A DNA stretch of 64,000 bases from Phascolomyces articulosus (GCA_025677815.1 JAIXMP010000008.1:248001-312000), one strand, 5' to 3'; counted from the stretch's first letter, positions 10,800-23,206 are shown. The notes: generated from the sequence alone by a model not told the origin. Translations and numbers: made by a program.

Positions 10800-13700
10800 G
10801 GATAAAAGCCTGGAAGGAGGATGTTTATTAGGATATTGTATATAAATGTAGTGTGACACTACAAGGAGGAGAATAGAGGAAGATAAAAGTAAAGTAATGT
10901 AAGATATGTTACGTTTGAGATGAGCCGAAGAGATCGAATTTTGAATTTGATGAGTTGTCTTGTGTACTGGAGTAATTTATATAATATGTGTAAATGGATG
11001 AGGATTGAAGACGACGCTGAATATATGAAAAAGTAAAAGCATGAAGATGGGAAGTGGAAAAATACGTTGTTACCATGTTATAGAATTTTTTTGAGATAAA
11101 ACCGTTCGTAAAATGACTTTTCATTCCTATTCAGAAATTTTGTATCCACTTTTATTATCATTGTTTTCATCTTCATCTTCTTTTATTATTACATTGGTTT
11201 GTTCCATATAATTCATAGTCTGACATAGGAAAGCACGTATTAACTTAGTGAAGCCAGCTAACCCGGAGCAAATAACCAATCTATTATATTTATCTGGATT
11301 CCATCCAGGCAGGGCTAAGGAATTAAAGTGATTTCAATAACATCGAGTTTTTTATTATGTGCTCATAACCCTTCATAATTCTTGAAATTTCTTGTGTGAG
11401 TAGCTTAGCAATACTATAACCGTCTTCCGATACCAAAAGGTGCTGCTTAAGAGCACCCTTAAAATAGCTTTTTTGCTTCAGACGCGTTAGCAAGTTGCTT
11501 GTCCATTGAAACCTAATACTTCTACTTTAATTCAATGTTATCCAAAATCTAATCAAACAAGTGTATTAATTTTTTATTGTACGAATCATTTACTTTGGTT
11601 TGGATCTTATTTATCTTCTTGACCTTTTAATTTTATCGTGTCACTTACCAGGTAGTTATTCTGCAGCCTAAAAACTCGGAGGAATATTATTCCAATTGAC
11701 TAATTTATATACTGCCTGTCTTACAGCTCTCTTCTGCAGATTATTGGTTTTATTTGTGCAACACCCGAAAACAGGAGGTCCGTGCGTTATTATGTAATCA
11801 ATGATAAGCCATAACTAATCTCAGTCAAGGTGTTGAAACCAGTGCTGCTTTTCTTTTGAATGAAGAAAAACAATATGTATCTAACTATTATAATAATTGT
11901 CATCACTTATTGCTGTTTATTGAAAGAATAGGGATCCGAAAAAAAAAAAACTTAGCCACTTTAAAAATGACTAACAAGTATTACTGATAATAAAATAAAT
12001 AAAAGAAGGTAGGATCCACGTACAAGATGAGAGTTATTATTTGGAATAAAGTTGAAGGAGAAAACTACAATTTCATCTCGGATAGGTGAAGAAGAGATAT
12101 ATGGCTTCCATAATTGTCAAATATAAAAGGTCGTTTTTGATCTTCCTTTCTTTTTCATTTATTTATTATTATTCACGCTCCTGTTACACAATGATAAAAA
12201 AAATGACTCGTTTACTTCTTGAAAAAATATGAGTACTTTATTATGAAAATGGGAAATTCTGTAGTTAATAAAAATAATATGAGTATTAATACGAAGAGCG
12301 TTCGGACATAGTGAAAGCATACAAATGCAACGCAAGATGTATAGCAGATCAGTAAAACACAATGGTGGACAAAAAGCCGAGCGATGGATTTGTACACTAT
12401 CGGCAAGATTGAATAAATGCATTGCAACAATGATGGAATTGGGATTGACAAATTGGACCACAGATGTGATGAGATTGTACTCACCTGAAGGGGCAAATTT
12501 ACACGCTATAATTCCAATTACCATTCAACAAGTACCTTTGTCTTATTTGTATAAATAAATATGTATATACGTGGTACATATGCTTCTTATTCGATTTGCA
12601 TTAAATTACTTTTTGTCATGTCCATAAACCAAGACAGTATCCCTTGTAGCTTATCCAACATGAAGTTTAAAGGAGCTGTTAATGAATCTTAACTATAGTA
12701 AAATAAATCCATCCACAGATACATAAATTTGTGGTGAAGGGATACTTTTACGCTCAAGTGATTTAGAGACAAATGCTTTTGAAGTAGTTATATACACCAG
12801 ATGAATGTGAGTATACTCTTCTTCATTTTCAAAATGACGTACTATGTTGTCGTTAGAAATGTACAATTTGGATCAATCGTTCTTTGCTATTCTGTTTATT
12901 GTTTGATGATGATTAAATCCTTGGTAATTATGTCAATATCTAGTTAGCAAAAAAAAAAACTTGACTGATGTCGCTCCTGGCAAACCTTACAAAATTGAGG
13001 ATCAATCAGTGATTTATATTCTCATTGACCAAATACTTCTTTTAGGGAAAAGCTTCAACGGGAGTTGTTCTTTGAATCTTTGATCGTCATATTTGCACAC
13101 TCAGCACCTGTTTCTATCGCTACCGATATAGGTATTCAAGAATAATAAGTTCTTGGATAATGAAGAGGATTCCCGGGGATTTCCTGGGGGAGGGGTTTTG
13201 AGTGATTCCAAAAAGCCAACTCTTCATTACAGTATAACAATTGATTGATGATGATTTGGTTTTTGCTAAAATCATCACCGAATTTTCTGTCTCTGTGTGT
13301 GTGTGTGTGTATGTTGATCTTGCTCCCTTATATTGTTGGGCAACCTTGGGCATGTTTTCATTTTCTTCTTTCTTTTATTATTATTGATCAACCCAACCTC
13401 TGATTCAACTTTGAATCGAGTATTATTTGACATTTTATTTTTATCTTCCAGTGCTTCTAGTTTTATGTTTCATTTATATCAAAAAGCTACTGAAACTTGT
13501 ATGAATTTTTTTTGTTTCTATTGTTACTCTGCTTCTGTGCTGTATCTACCAAAGATATTTGTACCATATTTCTTTCCGGTTCTCTCTTCCTCTTAATACA
13601 TGTTGCTACTTTTGACGTCCAATCATTCAGTTAATTACTAGGTTTAATCTATTATTCTGTCATTTGCAAACTGTTGAATTATTTGTATTGGCAATGCGAA

Positions 13701-14937
13701 TCGGCTTGTAAGGAATGATGTCTCTCTCTTGCAAAAGAGGAAATTTAGGTACCCTGCACATTACCGTTAGAGCTGTCCAGCTGGCTGACAATACTAAAAA
13801 GAACCTGACATTCTGATACAGCAATCTGTTGAATATGTGTATGATTCAGAAAAAACAGTATTTTTTACAAAACTGGATCGTCAAGAATATGTCTCCAAAA
13901 GAAGTAATGTATGCATCTTTTTGCTGAGGAAAGAAATGGATTGGATTGGTATCATACATTATCGATGTGGCTAATAGCAAAGGAAAGTAAATCTGATTAA
14001 ACGAATAAATCAATATATTTTCTTTTTTATTTTTAGGACCTTGGTCATTTCATTGCAGACGACAAAAAAGAAGACATCAAAAGTACGGAATTACTTCGTG
14101 TCGTTGCACATATAATTCTCTTTCAATTCGACTAGTTATTTCATTATTATTACAACTTGTATAAAATAAAAGGCATTTGGCTTTTATTGTGACGTTCTTA
14201 TTATTATTGTGCATGTCCTTATATTTATGATATGACCGGGAAATTTTGCAACAGCATAATAAATATATATGGGTGCATAGATGTAATCTCTGTAGATACT
14301 CAAAAGGAAAACGGAATTAATTATTTTGATATAAGTGACAATTTCTTTATTTTTCTTTCATGTTTATAATACTATTCGTTTATTGGATTATCATTCTATT
14401 TTTATCATCGGCGCACAAGCTTCCTTTATAGTATCCAGTATGTTCAAATACAATAATAAATAATAGAAAGAAAAGCAATATATTTTATTGAGCCTGTGGA
14501 GTAGTATAATTAAGCAGGTAAGCGAGTGATGAAAGTTAAGGGGGGGATTTTAAAAAGTGCCCATTTAATGAAATTGGTAACCACCGCTACCATCACAACT
14601 CACATCTCAATCAACTCAAGAAAACAATTAATTTGCTTCTCTTTCTATACTCCCCTCCTATAAGATTTTCTCTTTTATCTTTTTTTTCTTCATTTTACAA
14701 TTGTACTATCACCACCTCATCCACACTAGCTTAGCTTTTCCTCCTAAAGGGGGGTTTTTTCAGCTAATGCTATATATCTTTATTCATTTATAACTTCACA
14801 TCAAAGTACCGCAAGGAAGCGACCATATGCCTATAGGCGCGGGTCAAGCCAGTCTTCCACATTAATAAAATATAAATTTTAACCTAATGAAATTGGTATC
14901 TGAAGCCCAATTTGGTGATTTTGAAAACGAGAATGTT
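10800..14937. other. Gene-poor, probably decayed region between duplicate units
   Basis: About 4.1 kb with no convincing intact gene. It contains one 77-codon ORF (12325-12558, listed separately), frequent stops, a small GT tract at 13292-13311, and a stretch at 13750-13820 whose translation (LGTLHITVRAVQLADN) looks protein-like before a stop. A 60-70 bp stretch near 11045-11120 loosely resembles 19520-19610 downstream of the intact SAPS gene, which may mark the far end of the duplication. The base composition looks like eroded coding DNA rather than ordinary spacer, but this is inference. Confidence 0.45.
12325..12558 (+). CDS. Uncertain ORF, weakly doublecortin-like
   Basis: A 77-codon ORF starting MQRKMYSRSVKHNGGQKAER and ending IQQVPLSYLYK. 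It has ordinary amino-acid composition, unlike the surrounding low-complexity ORFs. The order 'KHNGG ... SARLNKCIATMMELG ... DVMRLYSPEGANLH' faintly recalls a doublecortin-type ubiquitin fold (an NG turn near the start and an RLY-x-x-x-G strand near the end). No introns, partner exons or convincing leader were found, so it may be a gene fragment left in the decayed region. Resemblance is by eye only. Confidence 0.25.
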   Translation: MQRKMYSRSVKHNGGQKAERWICTLSARLNKCIATMMELGLTNWTTDVMRLYSPEGANLHAIIPITIQQVPLSYLYK

Positions 14938-15193
14938 GCATGGTATTACTGCTCCTCAAGATGAAGTACCTAAATTACTTGCTGAACTTGACTATTTTCG
15001 AGCAAGAGCCAAACCTAAAGTAAAAAAAAAAAAAAAGCAGAGACGTTTCTGACTTCTCTGAGTGCTATTGATTTCTACAAAGGTTAGAAAAACATGTGTA
15101 TAGTAAGTAAATTGTGAGTTATTAATTATTTTTATTGGATATGAATGGAAGGCTTTGTTGTCCGTTTCGCCGTTGTCAAAGCGCATGTGTAAA
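14938..15193 (+). pseudogene. Decayed copy of the small coiled-coil/membrane gene
   Basis: Clearly homologous to 9575-9817: CTCAAGATGAAGTAYC, GCTGAACTTGA, CGAGCAAGAGCCAAACCTAA, GTGCTATTG and the exon end TTCTACAAAGGTTAG all recur. The exon 2 start (GGCTTTGTTGTCCGTT) sits after a similar short intron. The first part, including the ATG, is gone or unrecognisable. The GAAGAAGCAG stretch has become a 15-base A-run that shifts the frame, and a TGA follows (TTTCTGACTTC). It sits about 390 bp upstream of the intact SAPS gene, just as the intact copy sits about 360 bp upstream of the decayed SAPS copy. Confidence 0.85.
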
Positions 15194-15586
15194 AAAGACA
15201 AATGATACAGACACACTATTATTTTATTGAATCCCACCACTAGCTGTCTACGATTTAAAATATTTATTGTATACATTTTATTAATTAAAATTACTGCTCC
15301 TCTCCACAACAATAAAGAGATATTACCTTGATTTGCCCTTGTGTATCGGTGTGCAACATAAGAAAAGCTTGTGGTTACTGTCAATAAGGTTTTGCTCCGT
15401 TCGAAATAATAAAAAAAAAACTCTATTATTTTATTTATGATATCGTGGCCCTGTATAGTGTCTCTATGTACGAGTGGGGTATCTGTGTGAAAAGAAATAG
15501 ATTTTTTATATTCTCTCCTTTCTTTTTCCTTCTCCACAAAACACACACGGTTCATTCCCCTTATTTTTTCACCCTCAAAAACCTCC

Positions 15587-18349
15587 ATGTTGAGGCGTTT
15601 CGGTTTTGGAAGATCATCTTCACTTGAAGCCCAACTTGCTAAACCTAATGTCAAACTAGACGATTTATTAGAAGACACAGATCAACTTTTACAAGAAGTA
15701 CATTTACAAAATGCAAGATTAATTAGTTTGTATGTTTCCGAATTTCTTTTTTTTTCCCAAAAAGAAAAACCCATGGTCATTTATCCCTCATCCATATTGG
15801 ACCATCCGTGATCTGATCTGTCAAAAAAAAAAAATTATTAGTCTACGTCAACCAGCGGTGCTTTCACAGCTGGTGAATTATATCGTAAGTGAACGTATCA
15901 GAGGAACAACCACGAATACTGTCACTACAACTACCAACGGAACAAAACCAAAATATACCAATGGGACAAAAAAATCAACCACTCATACAACCACCACAAC
16001 AACAATTTCTGAAAACAATAAGAATGGCAAAGAGGAGAACACAAAAAAAAAGAACAATAATAACAATAATAATGAAGAAAGTCATGTCTATGTAGCATGT
16101 GAAATATTAGCAGCTGGTGTTCCTGCCCTGATGGATGGATTAGTGTATTCTCACCCGGAGTTATTAACTGTCTTGTGGGCCTTGTTGGATCAGACATGTA
16201 AGCTGACACCACGTCAGATGGCTGGATTCTGTAAAGTCAATGCTATTTTACTTCAAAGAAGAACAGGTGATCTTGTTCATTTTATTGAATCCCATCAAGA
16301 TATTGTGGCCAAGTGGTTACATCATATTTTTGCTTATCATGGTGAAGGAGTGCCGTATTTATCGGATTTGTTGATTGCTTTGATTCAATGTGAAAGTTTA
16401 CCTGAAGGCAATGGGATTGGTCAGGTAAAAAAAAAAAAAAAAAAAAAAACTTGAAAGGATATATGGATTTTTATAGAAGAGGTTATTGGATACCATTATC
16501 TCGTGAGGAAAAAATGGAAATTGTCACTGACTAGAATTTGGGGGGGTGTATTTCTTTATTTGTTTGGTTTTTTTAGTGGTTGGCAGATCATGGATTATTG
16601 ACATTATTGGTTGATCGATTACAACCTCATTTAGAACCTTTAGTAAGTATTGTATATTATTTCAAAAAAAGAAAAAAAAGAATAGTATTGGATGGATCTG
16701 TTGTTGTTCTTCGGTACTCATGATGAAAGGATATGAATTAGAACCATGAAATTGCCCAACAAATGTTATGTGATGTGATCTTTAGTAGTCATATATCAAG
16801 TCCTTTAATTGCTGAATTGACAAGGTCAGTTATTTTTTTTTAACACGCAAAATGGAAAGAGAAAGAAAGGACGAAGGAAATCTAACATGACTTAGCATGG
16901 TTGGCCTAAATATAGTCTCGTCACTATGAAACGATTAGCAGGCTATATGTTGGATTTGACAGCTCCTCATGCACCCAATGTTTTTATTTGTGGTACAGGC
17001 GTAATTCGTGGCATACGCCAATACTGTGAGAAAATGTAAGTAATTTTGAATTAAAGATTTTTTTTTGTTTTGGAAAAACTGATCCATGAGAAATATATGT
17101 TTTTTTTTTACCTGGATTAGTATTCATAATACATTGGAAGATCCAACCCATTTATTTTCTCATGCATTACAAACATTTACGGAACGATTGGGCGATTTAA
17201 TGGACCTTTTGGATTCACCCAGATCATGTGTAAGTTTTTGAAAGAAATCGAGGGGAGAAGGGGTGAGAAGGAGGATGGATTTGGCATATTACATTAGAGG
17301 AAAACAAATAGTAAAAAATATTCATAAATGTCAGAAAGCAGAAAAAGACCAACGATTGGGGTTAGAACGATTGGCGATCTTGGAATTATTGATGGAATTA
17401 TTATATTGTTCAAGTGTGGCCACAGGTGAAAAAGGAATTCAATTGGCGATGGAATATAGACAGGCTGTCATACATCATAATGCGTTGATTCGATGTTTGG
17501 TAAGAAAATGGAACCTAGTGATGATAAATTGATGTAAAATATAACTAATGGAGGATGATTTTTTGGTTATAGGATCTGTTCTTTGCCTTTCCACAGAATA
17601 ATATTTTACATAATACAGTATATGCTTTGATACGTGATATTTTATTACGAGAACCAGTACGACCTATTGTTTTGACTGAGGATAAACTGATCATTGAGGT
17701 ACGTCATTTGTATTTGAAGCCAGACTTAATAGTCTATTGACCATTCATGATTGACTATTTCAATATGAATGATTAGGTATTAATTCGTGGTCGACTCATG
17801 GAACGGATATTGGATACATATGATGCAACGTAAGGATACTAATACTATTCTTCTGATTATCCTATTTGTGAAGAAAAAAAAAAGAGACTGATGAAAAAAA
17901 CGTACTTATATATATATATATAAATGATAGACGACAAGGCAAAGAAAAAAAACCAGGTTACATTGGACATCTAGCACTACTCTCCAATGATATTCAACGT
18001 GCTTTGGAAGATATCTATCAACCTGAATTAAAAGAATATCTTCATCAAAAAGAAGAAACCAAAGTTTTGTTGGAGCGATGGATTGCCCATCATGATTTAC
18101 TTTGTCAAGAAATGAAACAAAAAATGACCTATAATAATGAGGCCGTTTTTTGGTCCGTTAGTCGATATCAAGAGCATGTTGTAAGCTATATTTAACACTT
18201 TTCGTGTCATTGAAAGAAGAGTGGTGCTAAAATCATGATGAATTGATTTATTAATTTAGGATGAAACTACTGCTAGAATTTATGATGATGGATCTGAAGT
18301 AACGACAAGACAACCTCATGAAGAAGAAGAAATTGAAGTTCAATCATGA
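15587..18349 (+). CDS. SAPS-domain protein, regulatory subunit of a Sit4/PP6-type phosphatase
   Basis: SAPS proteins bind Sit4/PP6 catalytic subunits and steer them in cell-cycle, TOR and stress control. Eleven exons: 15587-15729, 15842-16424, 16577-16642, 16742-16824, 16916-17035, 17121-17229, 17335-17499, 17573-17698, 17777-17829, 17931-18180, 18260-18349; all phases agree, giving 595 aa. The N-terminus is the family signature (MLRRFGFGRSSSLEAQL..., DDLLEDTDQLLQEV, QNARLISFLRQPAVLSQLV). The helical-repeat core follows (VACEILAAGVPALMDGL, GEGVPYLSDLLIALIQCE, DLFFAFPQNNILH, LIRGRLMERILD, YIGHLALLSNDIQRAL). A Thr/Asn/Lys-rich insertion (about residues 68-130) interrupts the early SAPS domain. 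The acidic disordered tail is short, so the protein is small for the family (often 800-1000 aa). A broken paralog lies at 10166. Confidence 0.93.
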
Positions 18350-20178
18350 TCCTCTATATATATAAAAGATAAAAATAATACCCTTGTATACACACGCGCA
18401 AGCACACGCTCTGCTTTTTGATTTATTATGATTATTTTTACTTGTTGTTTGTTCCTCCTCCTCCTCCTCCTCCTCCTCCTTTTAACAACAACAGCAACAA
18501 AAAAGCTACTTAATCTTATATATTTATATTAACTACACTTATATATACAACAATATTCTCTCCTCCATACATTTTACACCACTACTATCCACATAACTCA
18601 TACACCTACCACTCTCCCTTTCTTTCTTTTTATTTGTTTTTTTAATTTGCTTTTTCTTATATATAGTTATATATTTTATTTGTAATTGAGAAAAATCAAC
18701 CTGCTTCTATATTTATGATGATGATGAACAAAAAAACGATGGCTCTTTTGATGAATTCCAACTACGGTGAAATGTTGATCCAGTCTATGGGTTGTACATT
18801 ATCATGCTTGCTTGATTCGGATCATTCATCAATCACTCTTTATTTTTTACCCGATGATAAAATATAGATGGGAAAGGCAGCCATCATTCAGTTAAATAAA
18901 CTATCATACGTGTGTATCTTTGCTTTATTACACACACATATCCTATCACCCATGATTCAGAACCTATGAATTAACGAATTTATGGCGCATATTTAGAAAG
19001 CCTAATTTAAAAATATGACGTAATTTGCTATTTCGTTCCCATGTGTCTTTAATTGACTGCGGAAGCGCCAGAAAAAACGGACATCCTGTGAGTAGATCAG
19101 TCATCTTCCTGTATCCTATCCTCATCCGCAGCGTGAACAAAAAGATGTATTACATGAGGCTGATTTTTGTGAAGGGATCTCCCATCTGATGATGGATGGC
19201 GTTTTGGATCACAAATCATAAAATTGAAATGAGTCACAAATTTTTTCTATATACCCTATATAAAAATATAATCTAAAAGATTATATGCGCACTTTGATAA
19301 AAAAGAAATCTCTATCTTGAAAAAGCCGGAAATTCAAAAATTTAAAGTCTCTCTCTTCCATCCAACCAATGATGACACATTTTCAACTTTTTTTTCTTAA
19401 TATGCAGGATATTTCCTAATTAGTGTGATCTCATCAAGCATAATAAATAAGATGGAGAGGGTGCGCCACCTGTAATAATAAATAATCCAAAAATCGAACT
19501 TTATTACGAACCATGGCGTCGTGAGAAGTGGAAGTAAAAAAATGCCATTGTTATCAGTGTTTTACCAGAATTTAAGGTAAAACCATAGACCGATCGTTCG
19601 TAAATCGATTTGTTATGACACATTGATCATGATAGTGTAGATAGCGTAATAAAGGAGGAGAAAATAGAGGGGCGACGATGATATTTTTCCATCAGTTTTT
19701 TTGATGGAAAAAAAAAAGATAATTAAAGGAGTGATAGTAGATGGATGGAAAAATGGATGGATCAAAAAGAAAAATGATGCGTGATGCAATATGGTATCAT
19801 ATAGCCATCGCAATACAATCCCTCACTACAACAATGATTATTGATTATTAATATTTTTATCATCGTATACATGGATTCAGTATTTTTTAAACACTAACAT
19901 CTCCTAATTCACTATCATCAACATATGGCAATATATATTGGGTGATTTGTGAAAATAATTAAGATAAATCACAAATAACAGAAGAACGCCTCTTTATGAT
20001 ATCATAATAACAGTGAATCCACAACATCAATAAAAAAACATGCCAGTTATATAGCTAATGAATTATTACAGCAATTATTATATATAACTATTTTTTTTTC
20101 ATCGGGAAATGGAATCTCACATCACTAAAATAGTAGGAAAAACGAAGAAGAAAGGAGCAAGAGGTGGGAGGAATGATA
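18350..20178. other. Convergent spacer
   Basis: Space between the SAPS (+) and zinc-finger (-) 3' ends. It holds a (CTC)n tract at 18450-18481, further pyrimidine runs to 18650, and AT-rich sequence with scattered stops. No gene was found. The 1.8 kb length is large for a purely convergent spacer, so lost genes are possible. Confidence 0.5.
18450..18481. repeat. (CTC)n trinucleotide tract
   Basis: About ten CTC/TCC units just downstream of the SAPS stop codon. Confidence 0.85.
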
Positions 20179-21096
20179 CTACTTTTTTACTTTGGAGACA
20201 TAATATTGAGCGAAAGAGTTATCCGAGCACTTGGGTAAAAGATGAAAATGAATGAACATGAAAAAGAAAAACGCAATAAAGAAAATAATAAGCGTATATG
20301 TCAAATTTTGATAGAATAAAGTACCAAATATTCGACGTATGATGTTGTTTATTTCTTCTTCCTCTACATCCGATAGGTAATCACTGTCACTATCATCAGA
20401 AAATAATTCTTGTTTAGCAACAGTGATCATATTATTCCTGTGAATGGGACTTTTGGGTCTTCCTACTGTGGATACATGGTAGCGGCGATTTTTTGTTGGC
20501 CGATGAGGAGGACGAGAGCGAGACGCATCGTTTTTTACATTGTCACAATGACGGGCATGATCTACCATTTGGTCTACATAGATTGTTTGAAAATCACAAT
20601 AAGGGCAGTAAAAATGATTGTTTTCTGGGCTTCGAGTTATAATTTTGTTTACTGTAGATAGGAACAAGATGTATTTAATATATAATTGAATAATAATAGG
20701 TGATTACAGAGAGAATATATATAATAAGGAGCTATAAAAAAGATAGAGTAGCGTAATGAATCTATATACGTATATATATTACCAGAACAGGACCTTCTAT
20801 TGTTGGGATAATAATATTGAACGGGCACCGACAATTGACATCCTCCTATTTGATGTTCGTCTCGTGCTTGAAATGTAAGAAATTCTCGGTTACATGTTAA
20901 ACATTGAACTAAATCAGATGAACTTGCGTTAGAACGCGAGGATGCAGGTCCTTTGTATCGAGAGAAATAATAAAGTAGCATATATTAATAGAGAATGTAA
21001 ATTTTTTCTTCGTTGATGACCCTTCATAACATATTATTATATAGTATTATCCTACTTACGGCTGCGTATTTCAGAATCAGATTGTGGCATACGCAT
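20179..21096 (-). CDS. Membrane-anchored double zinc-finger protein
   Basis: Three exons on the minus strand (21096-21060, 20950-20783, 20651-20179) join in phase to 225 aa. The start is ATG at 21096, with a second in-frame ATG two codons on. Exon 2 carries a finger-like CLTCNREFLTF...DEHQIGGC (C-x2-C...H...C); exon 3 carries a second one, CPYCDFQTIYVDQMVDHARHC. A basic stretch (SRSRPPHRPTKNRRYHV) and an acidic one (SDDSDSDYLSDVEEEE) follow. Close to the C-terminus is a strongly hydrophobic helix (LTYTLIIFFIAFFFFMFIHF), so the protein is probably tail-anchored with its fingers in the cytosol. Family not recognised. It could be a membrane-tethered regulator or adaptor (inference). Confidence 0.68.
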
Positions 21097-22012
21097 GTAA
21101 TCTTCTGATGGTAGCGTAATCAATAATGACCAACGCTTTTAATCCTTGTTATATACCTCGAACGTTTCGGTTTGAATAAAGAAGAGGAAAAGAATATGAA
21201 ACAAAAAAAAAAGGTGATAGAAAAAAGAAAAAGGATGGTATAGTGATGAATGTACTTTCATTTTATCACCTTTATCACTGTTATTTTTTTCAAGTATATA
21301 GCTAGGATCGTGTCATAAGATTTGTTGGGTGGATAGAGATAGTATTTCAATAATGATGAGTGATCGATAAATTCCTTAACACCCGTATAATATCTACCAG
21401 AACAAAAGTAGTAGTGATTGCTAAAAAAAAAGTGTAGTATAATTAGGAGAAAGAAAGAAAATGAGGTTATTAATCCGACAGGAACATTTTTTTATAGTAT
21501 CATCATATTAAGGAACTTTCGATGATTTAGTTTTTTGAAGAGAGGGAGAAAATCTCATATAAGTGCTACGTAATGCTATCACCCATCATCAAAATATGAT
21601 TATGAAAACAAACTCCTAAAGTATGGTAATAATATACTTGAATAAATATCCATATAAATTACTAGAGTCTCTCTGTTCCTTCCTTAAACTTTTTGCGTGT
21701 AGATTTACAATTTACACCATTATTCTCTAAAGAATTTGAGATAGTGATATAAAAAATCATGTATAGAAAATACTTTTTATTTTTGACTCTCTCTATTCTT
21801 CACTTTTACGTCAATATCTAGTTCCTGAAAGCTAATATATACATCGTCCTTCAGCTTTTTCAATTATCACCACGGTCTTTCCTATTATTCCCTTAAATCT
21901 GGCCTTAACAAGTTTCATTCAGTAAAACAATGTAAAAAGTACTCTTCAGTCGAGATCGTCTTTTCTTACAAACTTCCTTTTGGTAGTTGTTTATGCCAAT
22001 AGCCAAATGAAA

Positions 22013-22114
22013 GGCAATGAACAATCTTACTTTGATCCTGTTTTGATACAACAATATCCTGAGCATGGAACATTATTTTACGCTCATACTCACCTCTATC
22101 TTCCCATCTATTAG
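22013..22114 (+). pseudogene. Isolated coding-like fragment
   Basis: An open stretch reads GNEQSYFDPVLIQQYPEHG and on to TLFYAHTHLYLPIY before a stop. The composition is protein-like and not low complexity. Similar scraps in other frames follow near 22195-22250 and 22283-22370 (LLQGQERIIRTTASKKYF). No start codon, splice sites or intact neighbours were found, so it reads as the remains of a lost gene whose family was not recognised. Confidence 0.3.
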
Positions 22115-22679
22115 AGTAATACATTGTTTGCTGTTTATCCCAGCAGCACTATCCTTCAATTGTGAAATAGTCATTTGATAAGTATAAATGTCGAGGAGAA
22201 GGAGAAGAGAATGAAATACGTTGGCGCCTGGTATACTGTTTTCTTAAAAAACTAAATGTATACAGCAACTTATAGTTTTCTTTTACAAGGTCAAGAACGT
22301 ATTATACGTACTACAGCAAGCAAGAAATATTTCTGTTTAGTATTTAATATTTGGATGAAACAGGTTATGTTTTCTACGTATAGATACCCTCTTTTATTAA
22401 TAAAAAAAAAGTGATATTTCTCACTGTATGGACGGGGCCATGTCACTCAACATTCAATAACATCAACTTTTTTTTCATTTTTTATCAATACTGTAACATT
22501 TTATTAAATTATTTTTACAAATCAAGATATTTCTAATCTGGAGCCAGATCCAAACAAAATGCTTATATATAAATAAAGAAATAACAACAATGATACGAGT
22601 AAGTTAGTAAACGATTATAAAGTAACCACAATGACACTCCTCTTTGATCCGATTCTCAATAAACTATTAAATGTATAAT

Positions 22680-23010
22680 AACTTACCATATAAGCAAATT
22701 GTAAGGTCCTGGCCAGAAGAAATATCTTGACATGTAAAAAAAAAGATTTCGTATTAGTATTATTGTTTGGTAATTGATGTATATAATAAACAAAGATTTA
22801 ATGCTTACCACGTAAGAATAGATGATGCTTCCTGCCGATGGCCACACCCCCCATAATTTATCAACATTTGACCATACTTGTACTGAGCAACTGCACGGCT
22901 TTTTTTGTAGAAAACATTACAGGAACCCCAAGCAAATGGTCGTTGATGAAGAATGGGAGGAACCATCCCAGGGCACCCGGAAGACCGTTGTCGAGGACAA
23001 CGGAACTATA
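22680..23010 (-). pseudogene. Possible remains of a multi-pass membrane transporter
   Basis: Minus-strand translation gives protein-like scraps in shifting frames: NGLPGALGWFLPFFINDHLL, GVPVMFSTKKAVQLL, LWGVWPSAGSIIYSYV and, after a possible intron, RYFFWPGPYNLLIW. Their order loosely recalls the C-terminal part of oligopeptide (OPT-family) transporters, where a 'P-x-F / W-x-V-x-G-x-I-F / RYFxWWxRYN' succession is usual. Stops (for example after STSMVKC) and frame changes mean it cannot be expressed as is. The plus-strand ORF over the same bases (22822-23016) is judged a shadow. Low certainty. Confidence 0.22.
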
Positions 23011-23117
23011 AAATAAAGAAACAGTTCGTCATAACATATTAGATATATATACATTAAAGTTTATCATTGAATTCCAACGCTACCCACAAAAGAGAAATAG
23101 TAATAATTACACTTCAT

Positions 23118-23206
23118 GCTTGTGCTTGAGTGTGTGTGCTTGAGTGTGTGTGCTTGAGCGTGTGTGCTTGAATGTGTGTGCTTGAGTGTGTGTGTGCTTG
23201 TATGTG
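23118..23206. repeat. 14-bp minisatellite followed by (GAAAAA)n
   Basis: Five near-perfect copies of GCTTGAGTGTGTGT with single-base variants and partial copies at both ends. A separate (GAAAAA)n tract follows at 23220-23250. Confidence 0.88.

Noticed and set aside
22822..23016. Plus-strand 64-codon ORF
   Set aside because: No family or leader. The opposite strand gives longer protein-like scraps, so this was treated as antisense to a relic.
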